From JBEEJZ01 sp046046915 (lineage in GTDB: Bacteria > Pseudomonadota > Gammaproteobacteria > Burkholderiales > Burkholderiaceae_C), in contig JBJOIT010000009.1 of the NCBI GenBank assembly GCA_046046915.1, positions 1-64,000 on the forward strand: 64,000 nucleotides of DNA, written 5' to 3'. Numbering within the stretch: the stretch's first letter is position 1; each line of letters begins with the position of its first letter. The translations under genes were made by a program, and so were the position numbers. The notes beneath the pieces are model-generated. The model saw only the letters and a list, made by a program, of their open reading frames with translations, made no database searches and was not told the origin of the DNA. Positions 6,760-15,538 of this stretch are shown here, in pieces.

Positions 6760-9675
6760 ATGTCCGACGCCATTGCCCAACCCGGCCTGCAATCCCTGTC
6801 CAAATCCTTCGAGCCCGCCGCCCTGGAAGCCCACTGGGGCCCCGAGTGGGAAAAACGTGGTTATGGCGTGGCAGGCTTCCGTGGCACAGGCGCCCCTGCA
6901 GCAGATGCACCTGCCTTTGCCATCCAGCTGCCACCGCCCAACGTCACCGGCACGCTGCACATGGGCCACGCGTTCAACCAGACCATCATGGACTCGTTGA
7001 CCCGCTACCACCGCATGAAGGGCTTCAACACCGCCTGGATTCCGGGCACCGACCACGCGGGGATAGCCACCCAAATCGTGGTGGAACGCCAGCTGCAGGC
7101 CAAAGGCATCAGCCGCCACGACATGGGCACCAGCCCTGCCGAAGCGCGCAAGAACTTCGTGAGCAAAGTGTGGGAGTGGAAAGAAGAATCGGGCAACACC
7201 ATCACCAGCCAAATGCGCCGCATGGGTGACAGCGTGGACTGGAGCCGCGAATACTTCACGATGGACCCCAAGCTGTCCAAAACCGTGACCGAAACCTTTG
7301 TGCAGCTTTATGAGCAAGGTCTAATTTACCGTGGCAAGCGCTTGGTGAACTGGGACCCCGTGCTGATGAGCGCGGTGTCTGACCTCGAAGTCGAGAGTGA
7401 GGAAGAAGAAGGCTCCATGTGGCACATCCGCTATGACCTGGCCGATGGTTCTGGCAGCTTGACCGTGGCCACCACCCGCCCCGAGACCCTGCTGGGTGAC
7501 GTGGCCGTGATGGTGCACCCCGAAGACGAGCGCTACATCGCCCTGATTGGCAAGCAGGTCAATCTGCCTTTGTGCAATCGCACCATCCCCGTGATCGCGG
7601 ACGAATACGTGGACAAGGCCTTTGGAACGGGAGTGGTCAAGGTCACGCCTGCACACGACACCAACGACTACGCCGTGGGCCAACGCCACCAACTGGACAT
7701 GATTTGCGTACTTAACCTTGACGCGACCATCAACAGCAATGCGCCCGAAAAATACCGGGGCCTGGACAGATTCGTGGCCCGCAAAGCTGTGGTGGCCGAC
7801 CTAGAAGCCTCAGGCGCATTGGTGGAGGTGAAGAAACACAAGCTCATGGTGCCGCGCTGCGCCCGCACGGGCCAGGTGATCGAGCCCATGCTGACCGACC
7901 AATGGTTTGTGGCCATGAACAAGGTCAGCGACCGAGACCCCACCGGAAAAAGCATCGCCCAAAAAGCCATCGACGCAGTGCAGTCTGGCCAAGTGAGCTT
8001 TGTGCCCGAGAACTGGGTTAACACCTACAACCAATGGATGAACAACATCCAAGACTGGTGTATCTCGCGCCAACTGTGGTGGGGTCACCAGATCCCGGCC
8101 TGGTACGACGAAGACGGCCAAGTGTATGTGGCGCGTGATGAAGCCGAGGCGCAAGCCAAGGCTCCGGGCAAGATGCTCAAACGTGACGAAGACGTACTGG
8201 ACACCTGGTACTCATCTGCCTTGGTCCCTTTCTCGACCATGGGCTGGCCCAATGTGGGGGGGGCTCAGTCCGTCAGCCACACCGGCCAGAGCGATTACGA
8301 CCTTTACCTCCCCAGCAGCGTGCTCGTCACAGGCTACGACATCATCTTCTTTTGGGTCGCCCGGATGATCATGATGACCACGCACTTCACGGGTCGTGTG
8401 CCTTTCAAGCACGTCTACATCCACGGTCTGGTGCTCGACGCCCAAGGCAAGAAGATGAGCAAATCTGAAGGCAACGTGCTCGACCCAGTGGACCTGATCG
8501 ACGGCATCACGCTAGAACCCCTGCTCGACAAGCGCACCCAGGGCCTGCGCAAACCCGAGACCGCCCCCAAGGTGCGCAAACAGACCGAAAAAGAATTCCC
8601 CGAAGGCATTCCGGCCTATGGCGCGGATGCCTTGCGCTTCACCTTTGCGGCGCTGGCCTCGCTGGGCCGCAGCATCAACTTTGACAGCAAGCGCTGCGAG
8701 GGCTACCGCAACTTCTGCAACAAGCTCTGGAACGCCACTCGCTTTGTACTGATGAACTGCGAAGGCCAGGACTGTGGTCTTATGGAGCACACCAAAGCCG
8801 ACTGCAGCGTGGGTGGCAAAGCCCACGGCTGCATGAGCTTTAGCCCGGCCGACCGCTGGATCACCTCCATCCTGCAAAAAGCCGAGGCCGAAGTCGCTAA
8901 AGGCTTTGACGAGTACCGCCTGGACAACGTGGCCAACACCATCTACGACTTTGTCTGGAACGAGTTCTGCGACTGGTATCTTGAAATCGCCAAGGTGCAG
9001 ATCAACACCGGCACAGAAGCCCAGCAGCGGGCCACTCGTCGCACCCTGATCCGCGTGCTCGAGACCATCCTGCGCCTCGCCCACCCCATCATCCCCTTTA
9101 TCACCGAGGAGCTCTGGCAAAAAGTGTCCGTGGTCGCAGGGCGTCCTGGCGCATCGGTCAGCATTTCGGCCTACCCGCAAGCTGATCTGGACCGCATCGA
9201 TGACAAGGCCATTGCCCACGTCGCCAGACTCAAGCAACTCGTGGACGCTTGCCGCAACTTGCGCGGCGAGATGAGTGTGTCACCGGCTACGCGTCTGCCG
9301 TTGTTCGTGGTGGGCGATGCTGACTTCATGACCCAGGCAGCACCGGTGCTGCAGGCGCTTGCCAAACTCAACGAAGTGAGAGTTTTTGATGACGAGGCCA
9401 GCTGGCAAGCCGCCGCTCAATCAGCCCCGGTGGCGGTGGTGGGTGAAGCGCGCCTGTGCCTGTTCATGGAAATCGACGTTGAGGCCGAAAAAGCACGGCT
9501 GGGCAAGGAAGCCAGTCGTTTGGAGGCAGAAGTGGCAAAGGCAACCGTCAAGCTGAGCAACGAGGCATTTGTAGCTCGCGCCCCCGCTGCGGTGATTGAG
9601 CAAGAGCGTGGCCGGATGACCGACTTCACCGCAACGCTTGCAAAAATCAAGGATCAGCTTGCGCGCCTGGCCTGA
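6760..9675 (+). CDS. valS: Valyl-tRNA synthetase
   Basis: A class Ia aminoacyl-tRNA synthetase of 971 residues that charges tRNA-Val and edits misactivated threonine. The HIGH motif appears as HMGH at residues 67-70 and KMSKS at 565-569. The CP1 editing domain (TTRPETLLGDVAVMVHPEDERY) lies between them, and a C-terminal coiled coil rich in Lys, Glu and Ala runs over the last 70 residues. The open frame extends 93 codons upstream over truC, but the ATG at 6760 begins at the conserved N-terminus. A Cys/Gly-rich insertion of about 25 residues near residue 675, before FSPADRWI, appears typical of the family in Burkholderiales. A 14-bp-stem hairpin follows the stop. Confidence 0.97.
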   Translation: MSDAIAQPGLQSLSKSFEPAALEAHWGPEWEKRGYGVAGFRGTGAPAADAPAFAIQLPPPNVTGTLHMGHAFNQTIMDSLTRYHRMKGFNTAWIPGTDHAGIATQIVVERQLQAKGISRHDMGTSPAEARKNFVSKVWEWKEESGNTITSQMRRMGDSVDWSREYFTMDPKLSKTVTETFVQLYEQGLIYRGKRLVNWDPVLMSAVSDLEVESEEEEGSMWHIRYDLADGSGSLTVATTRPETLLGDVAVMVHPEDERYIALIGKQVNLPLCNRTIPVIADEYVDKAFGTGVVKVTPAHDTNDYAVGQRHQLDMICVLNLDATINSNAPEKYRGLDRFVARKAVVADLEASGALVEVKKHKLMVPRCARTGQVIEPMLTDQWFVAMNKVSDRDPTGKSIAQKAIDAVQSGQVSFVPENWVNTYNQWMNNIQDWCISRQLWWGHQIPAWYDEDGQVYVARDEAEAQAKAPGKMLKRDEDVLDTWYSSALVPFSTMGWPNVGGAQSVSHTGQSDYDLYLPSSVLVTGYDIIFFWVARMIMMTTHFTGRVPFKHVYIHGLVLDAQGKKMSKSEGNVLDPVDLIDGITLEPLLDKRTQGLRKPETAPKVRKQTEKEFPEGIPAYGADALRFTFAALASLGRSINFDSKRCEGYRNFCNKLWNATRFVLMNCEGQDCGLMEHTKADCSVGGKAHGCMSFSPADRWITSILQKAEAEVAKGFDEYRLDNVANTIYDFVWNEFCDWYLEIAKVQINTGTEAQQRATRRTLIRVLETILRLAHPIIPFITEELWQKVSVVAGRPGASVSISAYPQADLDRIDDKAIAHVARLKQLVDACRNLRGEMSVSPATRLPLFVVGDADFMTQAAPVLQALAKLNEVRVFDDEASWQAAAQSAPVAVVGEARLCLFMEIDVEAEKARLGKEASRLEAEVAKATVKLSNEAFVARAPAAVIEQERGRMTDFTATLAKIKDQLARLA

Positions 9676-9677
9676 TA

Positions 9678-9711
9678 CAAGGCACGCCTCACGCAAGCCC
9701 GTGAGGCGTGC
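9678..9711. terminator. Perfect 14-bp hairpin between convergent valS and tusA
   Basis: Arms 9678-9691 and 9698-9711 are perfect complements around a 6-base loop. The hairpin starts two bases after the valS stop. There is no T-tract on the plus strand, so it may be a factor-assisted terminator or mRNA 3'-end stabiliser rather than a classic intrinsic terminator. Confidence 0.6.
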
Positions 9712-9730
9712 CTGCCGCTTGGGGATCGCC

Positions 9731-9958
9731 TCAGCGGCGGCGCATCAGGTGGATAAAGTCCGAGCCCTTGGTTTCCTGGCCCACCAGCTCGTTACCGGTC
9801 TGCTTGGCAAATGCCTGAAAATCACGCACCGAACCAGCGTCTGTCGACACCACCCGAAGAATTTCACCACTTAGCATGTCTGCCAAGGCCTTTTTGGCCT
9901 TAAGAATGGGCAGAGGACAGTTGAGACCGCGGGTGTCCAGTTCTTTGTTGATGTTCAT
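9731..9958 (-). CDS. tusA: TusA/SirA-family sulfur carrier protein
   Basis: A 75-residue protein of the TusA (SirA/YedF) family. These proteins accept persulfide sulfur on a single cysteine and relay it for tRNA 2-thiouridine or molybdenum-cofactor synthesis. The signature CPLP places the acceptor Cys at residue 14, in LDTRGLNCPLPILKAKKAL. The remaining half forms the expected two-layer alpha/beta fold with a conserved FQAFAKQTG helix. Family members are hard to tell apart, so TusA is the best but not the only name. The ATG at 9958 has an AGGAA about 6 bp upstream. It is convergent with valS and divergent from murI. Confidence 0.85.
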   Translation of the reverse strand: MNINKELDTRGLNCPLPILKAKKALADMLSGEILRVVSTDAGSVRDFQAFAKQTGNELVGQETKGSDFIHLMRRR

Positions 9959-10000
9959 CTTTTGTTCCTCGATTGCAGACGATTTTAGTGCCCTGATCCC

Positions 10001-10852
10001 ATGACCCCACCGACCGCAAGACTAGCTATAGGTGTCTTTGACTCAGGGGTGGGCGGCTTGTCTGTGCTTCGTGAAATTCGTCAACGGCTGCCCGGTGAAG
10101 ATTTGCATTACGTTGCAGATTCTGCATTTGCCCCCTACGGCGACCGCAGCGCGGCCTACATTGAAGCCCGAACACAAGCCATCGCACAATTTTTGCTCAC
10201 CAAAAATGCCAAGGCGCTGGTGGTGGCATGCAACACGGCAACCGGTGTGGCCGTCAGCGCGCTACGCAAGCAAATCAGCATCCCCATTGTGGCCATCGAG
10301 CCGGCGATCAAACCAGCGGTGGCACAAACCCGGTCCGGCGTGGTGGGCGTTCTGGCTACACGGCAAACGGTGGGCAGCGAGAGCGTCTCCAGATTACTTG
10401 CCGCTCACGGGCGTGACGTGCGAGTGCTGCTGCAGGCCTGCCCGGGGCTGGTGGAACTGGTCGAAAAAGGAGCGCTAGACACACCACAGACTCGCTCGCT
10501 GCTGGCCACTTACATCACCCCGCTGATAAAGCAAGGTGCTGACAATCTGGTCCTGGGATGCACGCACTATCCATTTTTGAGCCACTTGATACAAGAGATT
10601 GCAGGGCCTCAGGTTCAGATCATCGACCCAGCACCTGCGGTTGCGCTGCAGCTGCAAAGGCGTCTAGCAACGGACGGCCTGCTACAAACACAAGATTGCG
10701 AAGTTGGCGGCGAACCGGTCAAGGGCAACACTGTGTTCTGGACCAGTGGATCCCTCGTGCAGGCCAGCGCCATCATGTCGGCACTGTGGGGGCATGCTGT
10801 GCGGGCACAGGCCTTACCAGCAGCCTATTGCCGCCCACCAGAGTCGGACTGA
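10001..10852 (+). CDS. murI: Glutamate racemase
   Basis: MurI interconverts L- and D-glutamate, supplying D-Glu for peptidoglycan. The cofactor-independent two-cysteine mechanism is visible: Cys77 in VACNTATGVA and Cys187 in LGCTHYPFL, with Asp14-Ser15 in VFDSGVGGLSV. The length of 283 residues is normal. The start at 10001 lies directly before the first beta strand. The gene converges on cysM with only 6 bp between the stop codons and no terminator between them, so transcripts from both strands probably overlap. Confidence 0.95.
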   Translation: MTPPTARLAIGVFDSGVGGLSVLREIRQRLPGEDLHYVADSAFAPYGDRSAAYIEARTQAIAQFLLTKNAKALVVACNTATGVAVSALRKQISIPIVAIEPAIKPAVAQTRSGVVGVLATRQTVGSESVSRLLAAHGRDVRVLLQACPGLVELVEKGALDTPQTRSLLATYITPLIKQGADNLVLGCTHYPFLSHLIQEIAGPQVQIIDPAPAVALQLQRRLATDGLLQTQDCEVGGEPVKGNTVFWTSGSLVQASAIMSALWGHAVRAQALPAAYCRPPESD

Positions 10853-10858
10853 TACCGC

Positions 10859-11761
10859 TCAGGCGGGGAAAACGCCCGTTGACAAATAGCGATCACCTCG
10901 GTCGCACACCACAAACACGATAGTGGCGTTTTTCTCACGCTTGGCAATTTCCTGGGCGACCCAACAGGCGCCTGCAGCAGAAATGCCCGCAAAAATGCCT
11001 TCTTCCCGAGCCAGCTTTCGGCACATGTCTTCGGCATCACTCTGGCTGACGTAAACCAGCTCATCCACATTGGATGGATCGTAAATTTGCGGCAAATATT
11101 CGGTAGGCCACTTGCGTATGCCTGGGATGCGGGAACCCTCGGAAGGCTGTGCGCCAATAATCCTGATCGCCGGATTCCTCTCCTTCAGGTAACGCGACAC
11201 ACCGGTGATCGTGCCCGTTGTGCCCATGGCGCTGACAAAGTGCGTCACCCGCCCGCCCGTGTCCTGCCAAATTTCAGGGCCTGTGGTCTCGTAGTGGGCG
11301 CGCGGATTGTCGGCATTGGCGAACTGATCCAGCACCCGCCCTTTGCCCGCGGCCACCATCTGATTGGCCAGATCTCGGGCGTATTCCATGCCACCACTCT
11401 TGGGTGTAAGGATAAGCTCGGCCCCAAAAGCCTTCATGGTTTGCACACGCTCAATCGACAAATCCTCGGGCATCACCAGCACCATGCGATAGCCTTTGAT
11501 GGCCGCGGCCATGGCCAAAGCGATGCCGGTATTGCCGGAGGTTGCTTCAATCAGGGTGTCGCCAGGGCGAATCTCGCCACGCTCCTGGGCTCGCTGAATC
11601 ATCGACAGAGCTGGACGGTCCTTGACCGAACCGGCAGGGTTATTGCCTTCAAGCTTGCCCAAAATGACGTTGCCTGAAGCAGCGTTGGCGGCAGCCTGGA
11701 TGCGCTGCAATGCAACAAGTGGTGTTTTGCCCACCACATCTTCGATGGTCTGGTATTTCAT
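10859..11761 (-). CDS. cysM: Cysteine synthase B (O-acetylserine sulfhydrylase, CysM type)
   Basis: A PLP-dependent fold-type II beta-synthase of 300 residues that makes cysteine (or S-sulfocysteine from thiosulfate) from O-acetylserine. The Schiff-base lysine is Lys47 in NNPAGSVKDRPAL. The substrate loop is TSGNTGIALAMAA, and the phosphate-binding glycine loop is GTTGTITGV. The Arg-containing EGSRIPGIRKW segment and overall length favour CysM over CysK. The start codon lies only 37 bp from the divergent tRNA-Leu gene. Their promoters must therefore overlap, or that of the tRNA must extend into the cysM 5' end. Confidence 0.93.
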   Translation of the reverse strand: MKYQTIEDVVGKTPLVALQRIQAAANAASGNVILGKLEGNNPAGSVKDRPALSMIQRAQERGEIRPGDTLIEATSGNTGIALAMAAAIKGYRMVLVMPEDLSIERVQTMKAFGAELILTPKSGGMEYARDLANQMVAAGKGRVLDQFANADNPRAHYETTGPEIWQDTGGRVTHFVSAMGTTGTITGVSRYLKERNPAIRIIGAQPSEGSRIPGIRKWPTEYLPQIYDPSNVDELVYVSQSDAEDMCRKLAREEGIFAGISAAGACWVAQEIAKREKNATIVFVVCDRGDRYLSTGVFPA

Positions 11762-11798
11762 GGCTCACACTGTGCCATAATTCTGGTCTTGCTTACCC

Positions 11799-11883
11799 GC
11801 CCGGGTGGCGAAATTGGTAGACGCGCTTGACTCAAAATCAAGTTTCGAAAGAAGTGCCGGTTCGAGTCCGGCCCCGGGCACCA
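11799..11883 (+). tRNA. tRNA-Leu (anticodon CAA)
   Basis: A complete class II tRNA of 85 nt. The acceptor arms GCCCGGG (11799-11805) and CCCGGGC (11873-11879) pair perfectly, and the discriminator A and CCA end are encoded. The D-arm contains the leucine-type AATTGGTAGACGC. The anticodon stem encloses the loop CTCAAAA, giving anticodon CAA, which reads UUG. A short variable arm stem and the T-loop TTCGAGT complete the cloverleaf. An intrinsic terminator follows at once. No integrase or attachment-site duplication is seen next to it. Confidence 0.97.
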
Positions 11884-11888
11884 AATTC

Positions 11889-11922
11889 AAAGCCGCACCG
11901 TTCTCAGAACGTGCGGCTTTTT
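11889..11922 (+). terminator. Intrinsic terminator of tRNA-Leu
   Basis: Arms AAAGCCGCAC (11889-11898) and GTGCGGCTTT (11911-11920) pair perfectly. The loop itself can fold as GTTCT-C-AGAAC, and a T-run follows on the plus strand. It lies 6 bp after the tRNA CCA. Confidence 0.88.
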
Positions 11923-11935
11923 GTTTGGCTGAAGT

Positions 11936-12847
11936 TTATTTGGGCATCAAGCCACTGTGCACCGTCGGATAACGCAGGCGCACGCCCAGCTCACGCTTCA
12001 TGCGGCGGTTGTCCAGGCGACGGGATTCGCTCATGAAACTCAGCAGCATGATGCTGAGTTTTTGCTGGGCCGTGCTGCGTGGCAAGCGCGGTGGACGGGG
12101 CAAACCGTAGAGGTCTGCCGCCAGGTCAAAGTAATCCCCCATCAGCAACTCGGTGTCGTCGTTGGCATTGAAAACCCGCCCGGGCCCGCCTCGCCAAAGC
12201 GCGCGAAGGCAAATGCGGGCCAGGTCATCGGCATGAATGTGGTTGGTGTAGACGTCGTCTTGGGTCTCCAGCACGGGCGTGCCTTTGAGCAAACGTTCAC
12301 GCGGTGTGCCCCCATCCCGGTCGGGAGCGTAAATTCCCGGAATGCGCAAAAGACGTGTGGCGACACCTGCGGCCCGTCCCCAGTGGCGCACCAAGGTTTC
12401 GGCATAGACCCGGCGCTGAGCCCGGGGCGTGTTGGGGTCCAGCCGGCGGGTCTCCATCACTCGCTCACCCCGACAGTCGCCATATACCCCGCTGGTCGAA
12501 CCATAGACCAAGGCCTGGGGCTTGGTTCGCAATCGTAAAGCGCCAAGTAGAGCCTGGGTTCGGATATCGGCCCAGCCCTCGCTGGCTGGTGGTGCCAGGT
12601 GAAGCACTCGGTGGCCCAGGCCCGCAAGACGTCTCAGCGTCGCCTTTTTTTCCAAATCACCCAGCAGAGGCGTTACCCCGTGGGCGCGCAGATCAGCCAA
12701 GCGCTCGGGCGAGGACGTAAGGGCCAGCACCCTGGCGTTAACGGGCAGTTGCCTGACCACCCGCAGCCCCACATCGCCACACCCCACGATCAGCAGGCGT
12801 TGACGACGAAAGCGGGCGGGCAAAGCGCCCAGGGGAGTTTCAGCCAT
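11936..12847 (-). CDS. NAD(P)-binding SDR-family epimerase-like protein (YeeZ type)
   Basis: A 303-residue extended/atypical SDR protein with an N-terminal Rossmann fold (LLIVGCGDVGLRV, dinucleotide-binding glycines). A YGSTSGVYGD segment carries the Ser/Tyr usually used in SDR catalysis. Its best general match is the NAD-dependent epimerase/dehydratase family, YeeZ-like members of which have no proven substrate. The typical YxxxK is seen as VYAETLVRHW, where the Lys is not conserved, so catalytic activity is uncertain. The open frame runs 17 codons further upstream from a TTG. The ATG at 12847 is preferred because it sits directly before the domain. It is divergent from the ferredoxin reductase with about 77 bp between starts. 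Confidence 0.8.
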   Translation of the reverse strand: MAETPLGALPARFRRQRLLIVGCGDVGLRVVRQLPVNARVLALTSSPERLADLRAHGVTPLLGDLEKKATLRRLAGLGHRVLHLAPPASEGWADIRTQALLGALRLRTKPQALVYGSTSGVYGDCRGERVMETRRLDPNTPRAQRRVYAETLVRHWGRAAGVATRLLRIPGIYAPDRDGGTPRERLLKGTPVLETQDDVYTNHIHADDLARICLRALWRGGPGRVFNANDDTELLMGDYFDLAADLYGLPRPPRLPRSTAQQKLSIMLLSFMSESRRLDNRRMKRELGVRLRYPTVHSGLMPK

Positions 12848-12924
12848 GAAAAAAATGGGTAGGGGTTTAAGGGAAAATTGGGGACGACACAAGATCAAGC
12901 CCCGTTCTGAGGATACCGAAAAAG

Positions 12925-14010
12925 ATGAGCACCACCGCTACCGCGTCCAACGCATTTCAGATCACCGTACAGCCCAGTGGGCGTATGTTCACCGTCGAGC
13001 CGGGTGAAACCATTTTGGCCGCTGGCATACGCCAGGGCATCAGCCTGCCCTACGGCTGCAAAGACGGTGCCTGTGGTTCTTGCAAATGCAAAAAATTGTC
13101 GGGTGACGTGAGCCTCGGCACTCACCAGGCCAAGGCGCTGAGCGAACAAGAAGCCGAACAGGGCCTCATCCTGACCTGCTGCAGCACGCCCAACACCGAC
13201 GTGGTGCTGGAGTCCCGCCAGGTCACAGAAGCAGGCGCACTTCCCATCAAAAAAATGCCGGTGCGCGTGAGCAGCCTGGAGAAGAAATCTGCGGATGTGA
13301 TGTTGATCAAGTTGCAGCTGCCAGCCAATGATGCCTTCAGGTACCACGCCGGCCAGTATGTGGAGTTCCTTTTGCGCGACGGGGCCCGGCGCAGCTACTC
13401 CATGGCCAATGCGGCGACGCCTCTGGTGACGGCCGAGGCTGGCGCACCAACTGCGGGCAACAGCATCGAGCTGCACATCCGCCACATGCCGGGCGGCAAG
13501 TTCACGGACCACGTCTTTGGCGCCATGAAAGAAAAAGAGATTCTGCGCATCGAAGGCCCCTTTGGCAGCTTTTACCTGCGTGAAGATTCCGACAAACCCA
13601 TGGTCTTGCTTGCGTCGGGCACGGGGTTTGCGCCCATCAAAGCCCTGATCGAACAGATGCAGCTCAAGGGACTGTCGCGCCCCGCCGTGCTGTATTGGGG
13701 CGGCCGCCGGCCAGGCGATCTGTACCTGGATGAGTGGGTGCGTGCCAAACAGGCAGAAATGCCTAACTTGAGCTATGTGCCTGTGGTGTCTAACGCCCTG
13801 CCAGAAGACGAATGGACGGGCCGCACCGGCTTTGTCCACCAGGCGGTGCTGGACGATCTGCCCGATTTGTCTGGCTACCAGGTGTACGCCTGCGGCGCAC
13901 CCATCGTGGTGGATTCGGCCCGGGCGGCTTACACCACCCAGGCAGGTCTGCCCGAAGACGAGTTCTTCGCGGACGCCTTTACCAGCGAGGCAGACAAGGC
14001 TCAGGCCTAA
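12925..14010 (+). CDS. 2Fe-2S ferredoxin / FAD-NAD reductase fusion (AscD-like)
   Basis: This 361-residue protein joins a plant-type 2Fe-2S ferredoxin domain to a ferredoxin-NADP reductase module (FAD then NAD). Cluster ligands are Cys45, Cys50 and Cys53 in YGCKDGACGSC plus Cys85 or Cys86 in LTCC. The FAD motif RSYSMAN and the NAD motif LLASGTGFAPIKALIE follow. It resembles CDP-6-deoxy-L-threo-D-glycero-4-hexulose-3-dehydrase reductase (AscD/RfbI) and the reductase parts of aromatic oxygenases. There is no oxygenase or dideoxysugar gene nearby, so it is probably a generic NADH-dependent electron donor whose partner lies elsewhere. Confidence 0.88.
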   Translation: MSTTATASNAFQITVQPSGRMFTVEPGETILAAGIRQGISLPYGCKDGACGSCKCKKLSGDVSLGTHQAKALSEQEAEQGLILTCCSTPNTDVVLESRQVTEAGALPIKKMPVRVSSLEKKSADVMLIKLQLPANDAFRYHAGQYVEFLLRDGARRSYSMANAATPLVTAEAGAPTAGNSIELHIRHMPGGKFTDHVFGAMKEKEILRIEGPFGSFYLREDSDKPMVLLASGTGFAPIKALIEQMQLKGLSRPAVLYWGGRRPGDLYLDEWVRAKQAEMPNLSYVPVVSNALPEDEWTGRTGFVHQAVLDDLPDLSGYQVYACGAPIVVDSARAAYTTQAGLPEDEFFADAFTSEADKAQA

Positions 14011-14032
14011 GTCAGGGTGCCGTACCCGCTCA

Positions 14033-15427
14033 CTACGGGTTGGTGGCACGGTTGAACAACTTCTGGTGCATGCGCCGCAGTGACCACCACACCGCCAGCA
14101 CCACGGCGGGTATGGCCGCCGCCGCTGTACTTTCTGGGCTCCAGGGCCAGCCCAGCTTGTCTGCGCCCTTGGCCAGGTAGGTGACCAGGCCGACGATGTA
14201 ATACGTGATGGCAGCCACAGACAGCCCCTCAACCGTGGATTGCAGTTGCAACTGCATGCCCTGGCGGTCGTTCATGGTGGTCAGCAGTGCCTGACTGCTT
14301 TGCTGTTGTTCGATTTCAACCCGGGTGCGCAACAAATTACTGATGCGCGACACCCGCTCCGACAGTGCATTTTGTCGCCGTGCAGCCCATTCGCAGGTGC
14401 TGCGGGCAGGTGTCAGACGCCGGTCCATGAAGTCACGTATGGTCTGCATGCCACCCAGCCTAGCCTCATTGATGTCGGCAATGCGCCTGTCCACCAGTTC
14501 GAAATAAGCCGAGCTGGCCGAAAAGCGTGAATGCGTGGCCGCATGCTGGCTTTCCACCTGGCCTGCCAGCCGGGTCAATCGATCCAGCAGCTCAGGCTCG
14601 TCGCTGCGGCTCGCACTGCGTATGGCTCCTGCCAGCTCAGCCAGCTCGCGTTCAGCAAATGCCAGCACGGCAGAAGCCTCGCGCGCAGCCGGCAAACCCA
14701 ACAACGCTGTCATGCGGTAAGTTTCGATCTCCAACAGGCGCTGAACCAAACGTCCTAGGCGCCGGGGCGTCATCTTGGCGCTTTGACTTACCTCACCTGC
14801 CCGGATAGTCTGTGCAGACACCATGGCACGCGTGCTTTCGCCGTCGTCGCTCACATCCCCCACCAGCAACACCATGCGCGAGAAACCATCTGCGCCGATA
14901 GCAAAGTCGGTATAGACCTCTCCAAAGCCGCCCGCCACGGTGGAGCCTATGAGCAACTCGGGGTCCATGTCCTGGCGCAGCTTTGCACTCAGGCTGGTGC
15001 CATCCGTGAGCAACCAGAGATTCAGACTGGCCAGACACTGCCCCGGCAAGGCCTGCAACCATTGTTGAGGAACCGCTCGGATTGCCGCTGCCGGGGAGGC
15101 TGTGCCTGCGGGTGAATGAGTCTCATCTTCCGCGAGCGCACGCATGAAGGTCCAAGTCACAAACTCCGTGTGCAACTCCCATCGGATACGGTAACTCCCC
15201 ATGTCCATGCGGATGTGCGTGGACTGGGCATCGGGTTGCGGCAGATGCTGGTTACGCAAGAGCTCCGCGACGTGGGCTCGGCTGGCGTCACGTTGTGAGG
15301 CATCGCACACCATGACCATGTGCGAAATGGCCAAGGGCGCCTGCATGGCCTCGGGTGGCCGGGCGTGTATCTCGTTGTGCAACGCCACCCGGTTTGGGTG
15401 CTGCAGGGGTAGTTGGCTGTTGTACAT
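14033..15427 (-). CDS. DUF3422 family membrane protein
   Basis: A 464-residue protein of the DUF3422 family, widespread in Proteobacteria and of unknown function. It has an N-terminal LHNEIHARPPEAM block, a large soluble region with long helices (about residues 230-400), and two closely spaced transmembrane segments near the C-terminus (VAAITYYIVGLVTYLAKG and AAIPAVVLAVWW). This layout suggests a cytoplasmic domain tethered to the inner membrane. Two starts are possible. The ATG at 15427 has an AAAGGA just upstream and the conserved region begins shortly after it; the ATG at 15454 would add nine residues. It stands alone, convergent with the reductase gene. Confidence 0.85.
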   Translation of the reverse strand: MYNSQLPLQHPNRVALHNEIHARPPEAMQAPLAISHMVMVCDASQRDASRAHVAELLRNQHLPQPDAQSTHIRMDMGSYRIRWELHTEFVTWTFMRALAEDETHSPAGTASPAAAIRAVPQQWLQALPGQCLASLNLWLLTDGTSLSAKLRQDMDPELLIGSTVAGGFGEVYTDFAIGADGFSRMVLLVGDVSDDGESTRAMVSAQTIRAGEVSQSAKMTPRRLGRLVQRLLEIETYRMTALLGLPAAREASAVLAFAERELAELAGAIRSASRSDEPELLDRLTRLAGQVESQHAATHSRFSASSAYFELVDRRIADINEARLGGMQTIRDFMDRRLTPARSTCEWAARRQNALSERVSRISNLLRTRVEIEQQQSSQALLTTMNDRQGMQLQLQSTVEGLSVAAITYYIVGLVTYLAKGADKLGWPWSPESTAAAAIPAVVLAVWWSLRRMHQKLFNRATNP

Positions 15428-15491
15428 GGTGTCCTTTGGGCCTTGAGTGTCCATTTTGGCGCAGTCCTCGCATGTAACCCTAGTCAAAAAC

Positions 15492-15520
15492 AAAAACGGC
15501 ACCCGAAGGCGCCGTTTTTT
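15492..15520 (-). terminator. Intrinsic terminator of the tctBA operon
   Basis: On the minus strand a GC-rich stem (arms centred on ACGGC and GCCGT plus an inner CC/GG pair with one mismatch) is followed by a run of T residues. It lies 19 bp after the tctA stop. The stem has A-runs and T-runs on both sides, so it could act on both strands. Confidence 0.8.
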
Positions 15521-15538
15521 GCGTTGGGTCAGAGCGCT

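Noticed and set aside
11799..11935. tRNA-Leu as an integration site for a mobile element
   Set aside because: No repeated tRNA 3' end, integrase or atypical genes lie on either side; an ordinary terminator follows.
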